Assembly (NCBI GenBank): GCA_014359855.1
Contig: JACIYQ010000244.1
Span: forward strand, 1 to 60,591
DNA: 60,591 bases
Direction: 5' to 3'
Source: Parvibaculum sp.
Lineage (GTDB): Bacteria > Pseudomonadota > Alphaproteobacteria > Parvibaculales > Parvibaculaceae
Under the pieces are notes generated by a model. That model was not told the DNA's origin, searched no databases, and was given only the letters and a program-made list of their open reading frames with translations. Numbering within the stretch: the stretch's first letter is position 1; the number at the start of each line of letters is the position of its first letter. The position numbers and the translations under genes are program-made. Of this stretch, positions 1-9,569 are shown piece by piece.

Positions 1-113
1 CAAAACCAGTTTTCCCTTGAGAGCCGTGGAAGACGACCACGTTGATAGGCCAGGTGTGGAAGTGCGGCAACGCATGTAGCTTACTGGTACTAATCGCTCG
101 ATTGGCTTGATTA
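1..113 (+). rRNA. 23S ribosomal RNA, 3' end (partial)
   Basis: The window opens inside the last ~110 bases of 23S rRNA. The conserved tail around 75-112 (tactggtactaatcgctcga) is the usual 3' end of bacterial 23S. The rest of the gene lies before the window. The 3' boundary is approximate. It is followed by 5S rRNA and tRNA-fMet, the normal end of an alphaproteobacterial rrn operon. Confidence 0.9.
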
Positions 114-206
114 CTCTCATTTATCTCTGCTCATTCCGTGAGCGAAGATGGATGGCTCTAAAAGACCAAACAACAATCATTCGAACCCTGACGATATGTT
201 CTTCGC

Positions 207-325
207 CGGCCTGGTGGTTATAGCGAGGAGCCTACACCCGATCCCATCCCGAACTCGGCCGTTAAATTCCTCTGCGCCAATGGTACTATGTCTTAAGGCA
301 TGGAAGAGTAGGACGCTGCCAGGCC
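207..325 (+). rRNA. 5S ribosomal RNA
   Basis: About 118 bases with the expected 5S shape: the 5' strand gcctggtgg pairs with the 3' strand ctgccaggc to close helix I, and the internal block acccgatcccatcccgaact is the universal 5S core. It sits ~95 bases after 23S. Ends are good to a few bases. Confidence 0.93.
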
Positions 326-452
326 TGCCAAGCACATATCGTTTATCCCTTCTTCCGATAGAGCCGTTCCGCGGCCATCCGCACACATCCTGACCTCTTT
401 GTCTCGATCGCGTGTGCGAGCGAAGCGAACGGTATCGGCACGACGAAATTGA

Positions 453-529
<77 letters not shown>

Positions 530-532
530 TGA

Positions 533-572
533 AAAGCGCCGCTAACTCAATCAGTTAGCGGCGTTTTGCTTT
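533..572 (+). terminator. terminator after tRNA-fMet
   Basis: Perfect 11-bp stem (CGCCGCTAACT / AGTTAGCGGCG, 537-563) with a 5-base loop, then TTTTGCTTT. It is similar in length and layout to the hairpin at 43522-43560 that follows the second tRNA fragment, but the two differ at several bases, as expected if one came with the island and one belongs to the host. Confidence 0.88.
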
Positions 573-790
573 ATGCCTTCGCGCTCTGCGCTGCCCCTCA
601 GCTACCATATAGCTACCACCCGAAATCGCATTCGGGCGTACATCGCGGCTAGGAAAGCCGGCTTGCGCCAGTTTCGATTCGCCTTCGAGCAACGGCGGGT
701 GCAGCCGAACTCGGCTACGCGTTCCAGTGTAAGCGTCCGATGAAGGACGCTTGGCGGTTACCGTGGGCGGATTGGCGCCATGCAATCCTG
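573..790. other. left-edge non-coding stretch of the island
   Basis: About 220 bases after the tRNA terminator and before the arsenite-transporter remnant. Integrase genes usually sit here, but the open frames (for example minus 555-827) show no integrase motif. There is a short inverted repeat around 727-752 (aagcgtccgatgaaggacgctt). I see no functional gene. Confidence 0.5.
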
Positions 791-1404
791 TCAGCCCAAA
801 CGGGCAGTCGACAGCCGCGGAATCCACCGCACATAGACAAGCTCGCTAATGAGCTCGATCATTGTCTGGGTGACGACAACGGCAGGCACAAGCGGCACCC
901 CGCCCGGCACCGCGAAGGCGAGCGGGAGGATCACGAGTGAGTTGCGCGTGGCGGCGCTGAATGCCACGGCCCGCATGCCGCCAACGTCGAGGCGGCCGGT
1001 GCGGGCGACGAGCCAGCCGAACACCGGCGCGACAACGGCATAGGCCAAGTAGATTGGCGCTGCGGTCAGCGCCGCGCCCGCAGCCTGTTCGATCTGCGGC
1101 ATGACGGCAGCCAGGACAAGGAAGAGGACGAGGGCCGTTGCCGGCACCGGCAGCAGGCCAAGCGCCATCGATGCACGCTTGCCTGCAGCGGTACGAGCCG
1201 CGCAGAGCTGTAGCGTGCCGCGAGCAGCAGCGGAGCGGCAATCAGCCACAAAAAGGCGCTGATGAAGGGCTCCGGATGGACGAGATCGGAGGCGCCGCTG
1301 CCGAGCAGCAGGTGCAGATAGACGGGCAGCAGCGCCATCTGCAGCACCAGAAGCGCTGGAGTCGCTGCCAGAAGAAGTCTGGCTGCGCTTGATTGCGACA
1401 TCAA
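791..1404 (-). pseudogene. ACR3-type arsenite efflux permease remnant
   Basis: Two adjacent minus-strand frames together give the C-terminal half of a bile-acid/ACR3-family membrane transporter. The upstream frame (1404 to ~1215) encodes membrane segments ending in FLWLIAAPLLLAARY. The downstream frame (~1210 to 791) carries the family's conserved block FSAATRNSLVILPLAFAVPG followed by VVVTQTMIELISELVY. The N-terminal half is missing and the two frames are joined by a frameshift near 1205-1215, so the gene is dead. It lies between the tRNA and the suf operon, at the decayed left edge of the island. Confidence 0.75.
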
Positions 1405-1435
1405 GCCCGAAGCCTCCCGAATTCGAGATGCGCGC

Positions 1436-1804
1436 CTATATCAAGCCGAGTTCCAGCTTGGCCGCATCCGTCATCATCGATTGATCCCAAGGAGGATCGA
1501 AGACCAGATTGACTTTCACGCTTTGCACGCCGTCGACGGCGCTTACTGCATTTTTTGCCCAGGCCATCATTTCGCCGGCGACCGGGCAGCCCGGAGCGGT
1601 CAACGTCATGTCGATTTCGACCGCGCCGAAATCCCGAATGTCGATCCTGTAGATGAGGCCGAGATCAAAAATGTTCAGCGGAATTTCCGGGTCATACACG
1701 GTCCGTAGCGCGGCGGCGACATCGTCCGCCACGGCGCTGCGGTCGGGGGTAGCGGCGGAATGGACCATCGCCATGGCAGGACTGCGGTCGAAAAAGTAGG
1801 TCAT
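1436..1804 (-). CDS. sufT: SufT, MIP18/DUF59-family iron-sulfur assembly protein
   Basis: 122 residues from the ATG at 1804, which overlaps the sufU stop (ATGA). The DUF59 signature DPEIPLNIFDLGLIY sits near the N-terminus, and the conserved TLTAPGCP lies mid-protein with the family cysteine. SufT proteins help mature [4Fe-4S] enzymes. It is the last gene of the sufBCDSUT operon. Upstream in-frame starts exist but would run back into sufU. Function is from family knowledge; the link to nitrogenase maturation is inferred from the operon's sigma-54 promoter. Confidence 0.85.
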   Translation of the reverse strand: MTYFFDRSPAMAMVHSAATPDRSAVADDVAAALRTVYDPEIPLNIFDLGLIYRIDIRDFGAVEIDMTLTAPGCPVAGEMMAWAKNAVSAVDGVQSVKVNLVFDPPWDQSMMTDAAKLELGLI

Positions 1805-2265
1805 GCTGCGCTGCCCCCTCCTGCCTCTCGGGCACAAGCATCCTCGAACGTATGCCAGGCGAGCGTCGCGCATTTGACGCGCATGGGAAACTGACTGACG
1901 CCCGACATGACCGCGATGCGTTCCATGTCCTCCTCGTCCGCATGCTCGTTCGCCGGCTCGCCCTTGGCGAGATGATAGAAGGCGGCGGCGAGTGAATGTG
2001 CCTCCGTGACTGTCTTGCCCAGAATGAGATCGGTCATCATGGAGGCGGAGGCGATCGAGATCGCGCAGCCCTTGCCCTCGAAGGCGACATCGTCGATCCG
2101 TCCCGATGGATCGACGCGCAGAAAGAGATGTATCCGGTCTCCGCAGAGAGGATTGTGCCCCTGCGCCTCATGGTTCGCATTGGGCAAGGTACCGAAATGA
2201 CGCGGGTTGCGTCCGTGGTCGAGGATCACCTCCTGATAGAGATCGCGCAGGTCGGGATCGATCAT
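1801..2265 (-). CDS. sufU: SufU-type iron-sulfur scaffold / SufS sulfur acceptor
   Basis: 154 residues. IscU/NifU-N fold with the three cysteines and the aspartate in their usual contexts: NPLCGD, GKGCAIS and RVKCATLAWHTFEDA. The spacing between the second and third cysteines carries the longer insert typical of SufU rather than IscU. SufU accepts persulfide sulfur from SufS through a zinc-bound site. Start overlaps the sufS stop by four bases and the stop overlaps sufT, showing tight coupling. Because the island's nifU is only a C-terminal domain, this may be the nearest thing to a NifU-N scaffold here. Confidence 0.88.
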   Translation of the reverse strand: MIDPDLRDLYQEVILDHGRNPRHFGTLPNANHEAQGHNPLCGDRIHLFLRVDPSGRIDDVAFEGKGCAISIASASMMTDLILGKTVTEAHSLAAAFYHLAKGEPANEHADEEDMERIAVMSGVSQFPMRVKCATLAWHTFEDACAREAGGGSAA

Positions 2266-3500
2266 CGGAAAAACTCCAGCACCCTGGCGACGCCCCGGAC
2301 GAGCGCCTCCACCTCCTCATGCGTGTTGTAGAGCGCGAAGGACGCCCGCGTGGAAGCCGGGATGCCGAGCCTTTCCATCAGCGGCTGCGCGCAGTGGGTT
2401 CCGGCGCGAACGGCTATGCCAAGGCGGTCGAGGACCGTCGACACGTCATGGGGATGCGCACCTTCGATATTGAAGGTGACGATGGGGCCCTTGTCCGGCG
2501 CGCGGCCGAAGAGGCTGACGCCATCGAGCTTCCCGAGTTCCTCCGTCGCATGGGCGAGAAGTGCTGCTTCGTGGGAAGCGATTGCGGCCTGATCGAGAGC
2601 GCCCAGATAATCGAGTGCCGCGCCGAGGCCGATCGCTTCGACGATGGGCGGCGTTCCGGCTTCGAATCTGTGCGGAGGAGCGGCGTAGGTGACCGTCTCC
2701 CTGGTGACGGTCTCGATCATTTCGCCGCCGCCCTGATAGGGGCGCATCTCCTTCAAATGCTCGATCTTCCCATAAAGGAAGCCGATGCCCGAAGGGCCGT
2801 AAAGCTTGTGACCGGTCGTCACGTAGAAATCGCAATCGAGCGCCTGCACGTCAAGCGCCGCATGAACAGCGCCCTGGCAGCCGTCGACGAGAACCTTTGC
2901 GCCCGCGGCATGCGCCAGCCGGACAATCTCCGCGACGGGTGTCAGGGTGCCGAGCACGTTCGACATATGCGTGACGGCGACGAGCTTTGTTTTCGGCGAC
3001 AGGAGCTTTTCGAAAGCGTCGAGATCGAACGCGTCCTCGTCGGTGATCGGCGCCCATTTCAGTACCGCGCCGTTGCGCTCCCGCAGAAAGTGCCACGGCA
3101 CGATATTGGAATGATGCTCCATCTCCGAGAGGATGATTTCGGCGCCCGGGCCGATTTCGCCGCCGAGATTCGATGCGACGAGATTGATCGCTTCGGTGCC
3201 GCCTTTCGTGAAGACTATCTCGTCGCTCGACCGCGCATTGACGAAGCGGCGGGCACTCTCTCTCGCCTCTTCGAAGGCGTTCGTCGTGGCATTCGACAGA
3301 TAATGGAGACCGCGGTGAACATTGGCGTATTCACTTTCCATCGTCTTGCGCATGAGGTCGATGACCGCGCGAGGCTTCTGCGCCGAGGCGCCATTGTCGA
3401 GATAGACGAGCGGTTTCCCGTGAACCTCGCGCGAGAGAATGGGAAAATCCGCACGCAGGGCCATGACATCGAAGGCGGGCGCCGGGCTCGCCTGAAGCAT
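2262..3500 (-). CDS. sufS: SufS group II cysteine desulfurase
   Basis: 412 residues from ATG 3500 (MLQASPAP), four bases after sufD ends. PLP-dependent enzyme removing sulfur from cysteine. The PLP lysine is in TTGHKLYGPSG and the catalytic cysteine in RAGTHCAQPLMERLG, the SufS-type context with a short active-site loop. It would donate sulfur to SufU and the SufBCD scaffold. An in-frame start 23 codons upstream exists but overlaps sufD, so it was not chosen. Confidence 0.92.
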   Translation of the reverse strand: MLQASPAPAFDVMALRADFPILSREVHGKPLVYLDNGASAQKPRAVIDLMRKTMESEYANVHRGLHYLSNATTNAFEEARESARRFVNARSSDEIVFTKGGTEAINLVASNLGGEIGPGAEIILSEMEHHSNIVPWHFLRERNGAVLKWAPITDEDAFDLDAFEKLLSPKTKLVAVTHMSNVLGTLTPVAEIVRLAHAAGAKVLVDGCQGAVHAALDVQALDCDFYVTTGHKLYGPSGIGFLYGKIEHLKEMRPYQGGGEMIETVTRETVTYAAPPHRFEAGTPPIVEAIGLGAALDYLGALDQAAIASHEAALLAHATEELGKLDGVSLFGRAPDKGPIVTFNIEGAHPHDVSTVLDRLGIAVRAGTHCAQPLMERLGIPASTRASFALYNTHEEVEALVRGVARVLEFFR

Positions 3501-3504
3501 CAGC

Positions 3505-4782
3505 TTATTCGACACTCGACACCTCGCTCGCATGGGACGAAAGCCAGTCCTGTACCGCATCCGTTGCAAGCCCGCGCAGATGATCGTTCTCGATCATGGC
3601 GAGGGATTCGCTGAAGAAGGCTTCGATGAGGATCGAGAGAGCCTCGGCTTCCGGAATGCCGCGAGCACGCAGGAAGAAGAGGGCGTCGGCGTCGAGTTCA
3701 CCGATCGTTGCGCCATGGGCGCATTTCACATCGTCGGCGAAAATCTCAAGCTCCGGCTTGGTCGCGGCCTCGGCACGATGCGACAGGAGGAGCGCCCGGC
3801 TCATCTGGCGGGCGTCGGTTCCCTGTGCGTCGGGTGCCACCCGGATGCAGCCCTGATAGGCACCGCGCGCCCGTCCGCTCAGAACGCCGCGAAAGGATTG
3901 CTGGCTCGTCGTATGCGGCACCGCGTGGGTGATGATCGTTGTGTTGTCGCAATGACGCGTTCCCGTCGCGAGGGAGGCGCCCTCGATGTCTGCTTGCGCC
4001 TCTTCGCCTGCAAGCTTCAGGAGCGCTTCGTGGCGCGAGAAGTGTCCACCTTCGGAGAGGTAGAAGGCGCGGTACCGAGCGGAAGCACCGATCTCGCCTA
4101 GGGTCATGGCCGATTGTCGACCGGAGGAGCCTAGCCGCTCGAGACGGACATGCGTGAGCTCCGAATTTTTTGCGAGCCGCACTTCGGTGACGATGGTTGC
4201 AAAGCTCGGCGAGCCGCCATGCGTTTCAACGAGCGTCGCCTTGGCGCCTTCCTCAAGCAGAATAAGGACGCGCAGGTGACGCCCGCCGATCGTATCTGCT
4301 TGCCAGTCGAAGCGCAGATGAAGCGGCTGTTCGAGAGTGGTGCCTGCGGGAACGCGAAGGACGATGCCTTCCTCCATCAGGGCCGTATTGAGGCTCAGAA
4401 GCGGATGGTCGTCCTGGGGGTTCACGCCCCCGATATGGCCGACGAAAGGCGAGGCCGGGTCGGCAAGTATCTGGCGTAAGGGCAGGGCGCCCGCTTCGCG
4501 GAAACTTGACTGCGTTTCGTCGAGGATGCCGTTTTCGAAAATCGCCGAGTAGGCGCCCGGCATGTCATGGCATGTCGGGAGAGACCCCGTCTCCCGCACC
4601 GTCTCGCTCAAGGCCCGCGCGAGGTCCGAATATCTCCAAGCTTCAAGGCGTCGGTTGGGAAGGCCCAGCGCGGCGAATTCGGCACGGCTCCTGTCTCTCA
4701 GTGCTTCAGCCCAGTCGGCGGCACCGGTGTTGCGGCCGGTCGCGGTTTCAAGAAGGCTGCCGGTGGAGATTGCGTCGCCCAT
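3505..4782 (-). CDS. sufD: SufD, SufBCD scaffold subunit
   Basis: 425 residues. The C-terminal half has the SufB/D beta-helix pattern with FRGVLSGRARGAYQGCIRVAPDAQGTDA-type sequence and the ending PELEIFADDVKCAHGATIGELDADALFFLRARGI, which is diagnostic for SufD. It pairs with SufB and SufC to build Fe-S clusters in the cytoplasm. The start is 8 bases after the sufC stop. Normal length for the family. Confidence 0.92.
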   Translation of the reverse strand: MGDAISTGSLLETATGRNTGAADWAEALRDRSRAEFAALGLPNRRLEAWRYSDLARALSETVRETGSLPTCHDMPGAYSAIFENGILDETQSSFREAGALPLRQILADPASPFVGHIGGVNPQDDHPLLSLNTALMEEGIVLRVPAGTTLEQPLHLRFDWQADTIGGRHLRVLILLEEGAKATLVETHGGSPSFATIVTEVRLAKNSELTHVRLERLGSSGRQSAMTLGEIGASARYRAFYLSEGGHFSRHEALLKLAGEEAQADIEGASLATGTRHCDNTTIITHAVPHTTSQQSFRGVLSGRARGAYQGCIRVAPDAQGTDARQMSRALLLSHRAEAATKPELEIFADDVKCAHGATIGELDADALFFLRARGIPEAEALSILIEAFFSESLAMIENDHLRGLATDAVQDWLSSHASEVSSVE

Positions 4783-4789
4783 GATGCCC

Positions 4790-5539
4790 TCACGCTACCT
4801 TGCCGATGACGGCGTCGTAACCCTGTTCTTCGAGTTGAAGCGCCAGCGACTTGTCGCCGGATTTGACGATGCGCCCGCCCGCCAGAATATGGATGTGATC
4901 CGGAACGATATAATCGAGCAGGCGCTGGTAATGCGTGATGACGAGAAAGGAGCGATCGGGCGCGCGCAGCGCGTTCACACCTTCCGCCACGAGTTTCATC
5001 GCGTCGATGTCGAGCCCGGAATCCGTTTCGTCGAGAATGGCGAGAGAGGGTTTCAGCAGCGCCATCTGCAAGACCTCATTGCGCTTCTTTTCACCGCCCG
5101 AAAAACCGACATTGAGCGACCGCTTCAGCATCTCTTCGGAAATGTTGAGTCCCTTGGCGGTTTCGCGGATGAGCTTCAGGAACTGGACGGCGTCGAGCTC
5201 CTTCTCGCCGCGCAACCGCGCCTGCGCATTGACGGCCGATTTCAGGAAAGTCAGCGTCGAGACGCCGGGAATTTCGAGTGGATATTGAAAGGCGAGAAAG
5301 ATGCCCTTCGCGGCTCGCTCCTCGGGCGGCAGGGGCACCATGTCCTCGCCCTTGAAGCGAATGGAGCCCTGGGTGACGTCGTAGCCGTCCCGTCCCGCCA
5401 GCGTATAGGAGGTCGTCGACTTTCCCGCGCCGTTCGGTCCCATGATGGCGTGAACCTCGCCCGGCGGAACGGTGAGCGACAGGCCTTTCAGGATATCCTT
5501 GCCATGGACGCTGACATGAAGATCGTTGATCTCAAGCAT
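4790..5539 (-). CDS. sufC: SufC ATPase of the SufBCD complex
   Basis: 249 residues from ATG 5539 (MLEINDLHVSVHG). ABC ATPase with Walker A GPNGAGKST (residues 34-42), signature FSGGEKKRNE and Walker B LAILDETDSGLD, the SufC-specific ETDSGLD form. It powers SufBCD assembly and has no membrane partner. The start codon overlaps the end of sufB (stop at 5541), so translation is coupled. Confidence 0.94.
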   Translation of the reverse strand: MLEINDLHVSVHGKDILKGLSLTVPPGEVHAIMGPNGAGKSTTSYTLAGRDGYDVTQGSIRFKGEDMVPLPPEERAAKGIFLAFQYPLEIPGVSTLTFLKSAVNAQARLRGEKELDAVQFLKLIRETAKGLNISEEMLKRSLNVGFSGGEKKRNEVLQMALLKPSLAILDETDSGLDIDAMKLVAEGVNALRAPDRSFLVITHYQRLLDYIVPDHIHILAGGRIVKSGDKSLALQLEEQGYDAVIGKVA

Positions 5540-5540
5540 A

Positions 5541-6989
<1,449 letters not shown>

Positions 6990-7266
6990 GTCAGATTCCC
7001 GACGTTGAACTCGAAAGAACACGGATAGTGACGGGATTGTCGGGTCTCGCCGTCGCGGTAACGGCTGGTCTCCGATCCGCCATCTCTCGGAATGCGGCTC
7101 TCTTCCGCCCCATCGCCTCGAATTCCGCCACATCCGCCACGATTACCCCGCTCTCTGCGATAGGGTGTTCGACTGTCGCCAGATGGTCCGTTGCAAGCGC
7201 GATGCCATCTCGGCATGCGCATGCCCGGTTCGAATTCGTGCGAGATGTGAAGCGGCAGAAGATGCT
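6990..7266. other. suf leader region
   Basis: About 280 bases between the TPR gene and sufB, both on the minus strand. It holds the sigma-54 promoter at 7192-7207 and a ~190-base untranslated leader. I see no perfect TGT-N10-ACA NifA site in the 150 bases upstream of the promoter, so NifA control of this promoter is likely from its sigma-54 class but not proven by a site. Confidence 0.6.
7192..7207 (-). promoter_or_regulatory. sigma-54 -24/-12 promoter for the suf operon
   Basis: On the minus strand it reads TGGCATCGCGCTTGCA: GG at -24, GC at -12 with exactly ten bases between, and only one change from TGGCACG-N4-TTGC. It points at sufB, with transcription expected to start near 7180. Confidence 0.75.
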
Positions 7267-7791
7267 TCAGCGTGCGCCGTCGGCCAATGCGGCGATGAGG
7301 GGCCAGCCGACAAGGCCCGCCGGGTCCAGCCGCTTCAAGGCGTCGAGCATTTGAAGAGCGATGCCGGGCCGGTTCTGGCGGAGGTGGATGAAGGCGAGCG
7401 CCTTCAATGTATAAAGGGCGAAGCGGCCGGCTCCTTCGTGGAGGCCGTCGCCCGCGCGCCATAGCCGCCAGTCGGCGGGCCAGCCAGCCTGTCTCGCCGT
7501 TTCCTTCAATCCGCTTTCGGCCGCCGCCTGCGCTTCGTCCAGATTTCCCTGGTAGGTGTGAATCTTGTAGAGACAGAAATAGATCGGAAGCGTGGTTGGC
7601 GCCGCGGCGCGTGCCTGGCGAAAGAGCTGATCCGCGCGAGCAGGGTCGCGCCTGTAGGCGCCGACGCCTTGCTGGAGCAGGGCATCGATGGCGTCGGGAA
7701 TGTCCCCGAAACCGATGACGTCGGGCTCCGAAGGAAAGTCGATCGTGAGCAATTCAGAAAATCCGCGCGGAAAATTACGATCGGGTCTCAT
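7267..7791 (-). CDS. TPR-like protein, paralogue of the one at 38598
   Basis: 174 residues. Helical repeat protein with tetratricopeptide-like segments (ADQLFRQARAAAPTTLPIYFCLYKIHTYQGNLDEAQAAAESGLKE and RFALYTLKALAFIHLRQNRPGIALQMLDALKRLDP). The same architecture, including the LPIYFCLYK-type helix and LYTLKALA helix, recurs in the nif-operon gene at 38598-39140, so the island carries two diverged copies. Its start overlaps the yqeB-like stop (ATGA). Function unknown; TPR proteins are protein-protein scaffolds, so a role in nitrogenase assembly is inference. Confidence 0.75.
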   Translation of the reverse strand: MRPDRNFPRGFSELLTIDFPSEPDVIGFGDIPDAIDALLQQGVGAYRRDPARADQLFRQARAAAPTTLPIYFCLYKIHTYQGNLDEAQAAAESGLKETARQAGWPADWRLWRAGDGLHEGAGRFALYTLKALAFIHLRQNRPGIALQMLDALKRLDPAGLVGWPLIAALADGAR

Positions 7792-8651
7792 TTCACCAGA
7801 TAGGGCGTATGCCTCGCTTCGAGCGCGGCATTCATCTGGTTGATGGATACAGCCTTCGCGACCGCTTTGGCGATGTTGGAAGCCCTGCTTTCGATCCCCG
7901 TCCAGGAGGCCCTTCGCCTGCGTGGATCGATCTCAAGCAGTTTGACGCCGGCCGGCACTTCCGTCCCATCGCGGACGACGCCGCGCAACGCGCCGTCGAA
8001 AGGTGCCCGGATGGGCGTGCCGTCGAGATGCCCGGTGACGAAGTCCTTGAATATCCGGGTGCCGATCTCGACGGCGGTGTGCCATCTGCCGCGTTCAGCC
8101 GAATAGATGAATCGCTCCGCACCATGATGTCCCAGACGGCGGACCTGACCGTCCCCCCGGTCGGTAGGCCCCCGCCGGATGATCCGGCCTGCCTTCGCGG
8201 GTCTTGTCTCGATGGCGAACTCGCAATTGTCGCCCGCGGAGAAGCCGGGCCCAAGGCCGATGGTGAAGCGGGCGAGCCGGCGCAGATCGGACGTCTCCTG
8301 ATATTTCTGCATGCGCGCATCGACCAGAACGTCGATCGTTCGAAGAACGATCAAATCGAGAAGACCGAGCGTCGTGACGACGACGCCCTCCGCTCGCGCC
8401 AGCTCCGAAAGAATCTCGATCCCGCTGTCGGCGCGTCGCGCAGAAACGTCTTCCAATATGGCCAGATCGTCGAACAGCGCGTCGTGAAACGACATCTTGC
8501 GCCGGATTACCGGCGATATCTGATCGTGCGACATCACCACGGCATGCCCGCCGCGATGAAGATGCACGGCTACGGCCGAGGCGATCTCATTGGTACCGAG
8601 GATCACGGCAAATGGACGGGTGGCCCAGCCGGAACGTTGCGGGTCTCTCAT
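7788..8651 (-). CDS. YqeB-like protein (selenium-dependent molybdenum hydroxylase accessory family)
   Basis: 287 residues from ATG 8651, chosen for its strong AAGGAAGGAC site. It opens with a nucleotide-binding-like stretch AVILGTNEIASAVAVHLHRGGHAVVMSHDQISPVIRRKMSFHDALFD, then IDVLVDARMQKY, FTIGLGPGFSAGDNCEFAIETRPAKAGRIIRRGPT and GVVRDGTEVPAGVKLLEIDPR, which follow the YqeB/EF2563 pattern. Known members sit beside molybdenum-hydroxylase genes; here it heads an operon with a TPR gene behind a sigma-54 promoter. Family is reasonably sure, role in nitrogen fixation is not known. Confidence 0.72.
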   Translation of the reverse strand: MRDPQRSGWATRPFAVILGTNEIASAVAVHLHRGGHAVVMSHDQISPVIRRKMSFHDALFDDLAILEDVSARRADSGIEILSELARAEGVVVTTLGLLDLIVLRTIDVLVDARMQKYQETSDLRRLARFTIGLGPGFSAGDNCEFAIETRPAKAGRIIRRGPTDRGDGQVRRLGHHGAERFIYSAERGRWHTAVEIGTRIFKDFVTGHLDGTPIRAPFDGALRGVVRDGTEVPAGVKLLEIDPRRRRASWTGIESRASNIAKAVAKAVSINQMNAALEARHTPYLVK

Positions 8652-8708
8652 GAGGGTCCTTCCTTGCGATCGCTTCGGAAGCAAAAGCCGCACCGCGACG
8701 GATGACGC

Positions 8709-8724
8709 TGCAAATGTCGAACCG
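8709..8724 (-). promoter_or_regulatory. sigma-54 promoter for yqeB-like/TPR operon
   Basis: Minus strand CGGTTCGACATTTGCA: GG-N10-GC spacing is exact and the -12 TTGCA is perfect; the -24 is weaker (CGG for TGG). It lies 58 bases before the gene and 85 bases downstream, in its own direction, of the NifA site at 8809-8824. Confidence 0.55.
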
Positions 8725-8808
8725 CGTGAGGTTTTTCAAAGAGAATGTGGCATTTCCGACTCGACCGAGCCCGACACACGTCGTATCCACAACAGGGCCG
8801 AGTGCCGA

Positions 8809-8824
8809 TGTCGGCTTTCCGACA
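8809..8824. promoter_or_regulatory. NifA upstream activator site
   Basis: TGTCGGCTTTCCGACA, a perfect TGT-N10-ACA palindrome, between two divergent sigma-54 promoters. Its distance to the minus-strand promoter (85 bases) is ideal; to the plus-strand one it is short (31 bases). A near site at 8747-8762 (TGT-N10-ACT) sits ~93 bases before the bolA promoter. Confidence 0.75.
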
Positions 8825-8854
8825 ACGGCGAGCGCGCATTGCGGGTCCGGGAAC

Positions 8855-8870
8855 TGGTGCCGAGTTTGCA
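8855..8870 (+). promoter_or_regulatory. sigma-54 promoter for bolA-grxD
   Basis: TGGTGCCGAGTTTGCA fits the -24/-12 pattern with correct spacing and a perfect TTGCA. It lies 31 bases before the bolA ATG. Confidence 0.65.
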
Positions 8871-8901
8871 TGAAGGTGGGCGAGGCAACAGGAGCAACGC
8901 C

Positions 8902-9135
8902 ATGGCCATGACCGGATTGGAGATCGAGCGTCTCATCAGGGAAAGATTTCCGGATGCCAGGATCGATGTCGTCGATCTTGCGGGCGATGGCGATCATTTC
9001 TCCGCCAGCGTGGTGTGCGAAGTGTTCCGTGGCAAGAGCCGCATTCAACAGCATCAGATGGTCTATGCAGCGCTTCAGGGACTGATGGGCGGCGTGCTTC
9101 ATGCGCTGGCGTTGCAGACATCCGCGCCGGAGTGA
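8902..9135 (+). CDS. bolA: BolA-family protein
   Basis: 77 residues from ATG 8902, preceded by GGAG. BolA fold: GLEIERLIRERFPDARIDVVDLAGDGDHFSASVVCEVFRGKSRIQQHQMVYAALQGLMGG, with the invariant histidine in QQHQMVYAAL. BolA pairs with CGFS glutaredoxins in handling [2Fe-2S] clusters. The next gene is exactly such a glutaredoxin, and the pair sits behind a sigma-54 promoter, so it is probably a nitrogen-fixation copy separate from the housekeeping one. Confidence 0.88.
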   Translation: MAMTGLEIERLIRERFPDARIDVVDLAGDGDHFSASVVCEVFRGKSRIQQHQMVYAALQGLMGGVLHALALQTSAPE

Positions 9136-9213
9136 ATGGACCGGCCCTTGCATATGGTCCTGGAGTTTCACGCAACCAGTCTTCGGGTTTCACGCAAGCA
9201 GAAGGGGCGATTC

Positions 9214-9549
9214 ATGTCGAAGCCGGTATTCGAGCGCATTGGCGGCATTCTCTCGAGCGACGACGTTGTGCTCTTCATGAAGGGAACGCCGGCTGCGCCG
9301 AAATGCGGCTTCTCCGCTTCCGTCGTCGAGGTTCTGGCGCGTCTCGGTGTGGTTTATCGGGGCGTCGATGTGCTGGCCGATCTCGAGATTCGCGAAGGCA
9401 TCAAGGCCTTTTCGAACTGGCCGACGATTCCGCAGCTTTACATCAAGGGCGAATTCATCGGCGGCGCGGACATCGTCGGCGAGATGTATCGGCTGGGCGA
9501 GCTTCCGGCCGTTCTGACCGACAAGGGCGTCGCCGTAACCGTGGCGTGA
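9214..9549 (+). CDS. grxD: Grx4/GrxD-type monothiol glutaredoxin
   Basis: 111 residues from ATG 9214 with AAGGGGCG upstream. The active site is KCGFS (MKGTPAAPKCGFSASVVEVL), followed by NWPTIPQLYIKGEFIGGADIV, which binds glutathione. Monothiol glutaredoxins carry [2Fe-2S] clusters and form complexes with BolA, encoded just upstream. Likely a cluster carrier for nif proteins, by context. Confidence 0.93.
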   Translation: MSKPVFERIGGILSSDDVVLFMKGTPAAPKCGFSASVVEVLARLGVVYRGVDVLADLEIREGIKAFSNWPTIPQLYIKGEFIGGADIVGEMYRLGELPAVLTDKGVAVTVA

Positions 9550-9569
9550 AGGGCGGGCATCCAGCGCCT

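Noticed and set aside
555..827. Possible integrase remnant on the minus strand
   Set aside because: Position is right, but no tyrosine-recombinase Arg, His or Tyr motif can be read.
2106..3614. 502-codon plus-strand frame
   Set aside because: It lies opposite sufS and sufU and shows the Arg/Asp-rich composition of an antisense shadow frame in GC-rich DNA.
7290..7360. NifA site upstream of the suf promoter
   Set aside because: No exact TGT-N10-ACA is present; only half-sites, so none is claimed.
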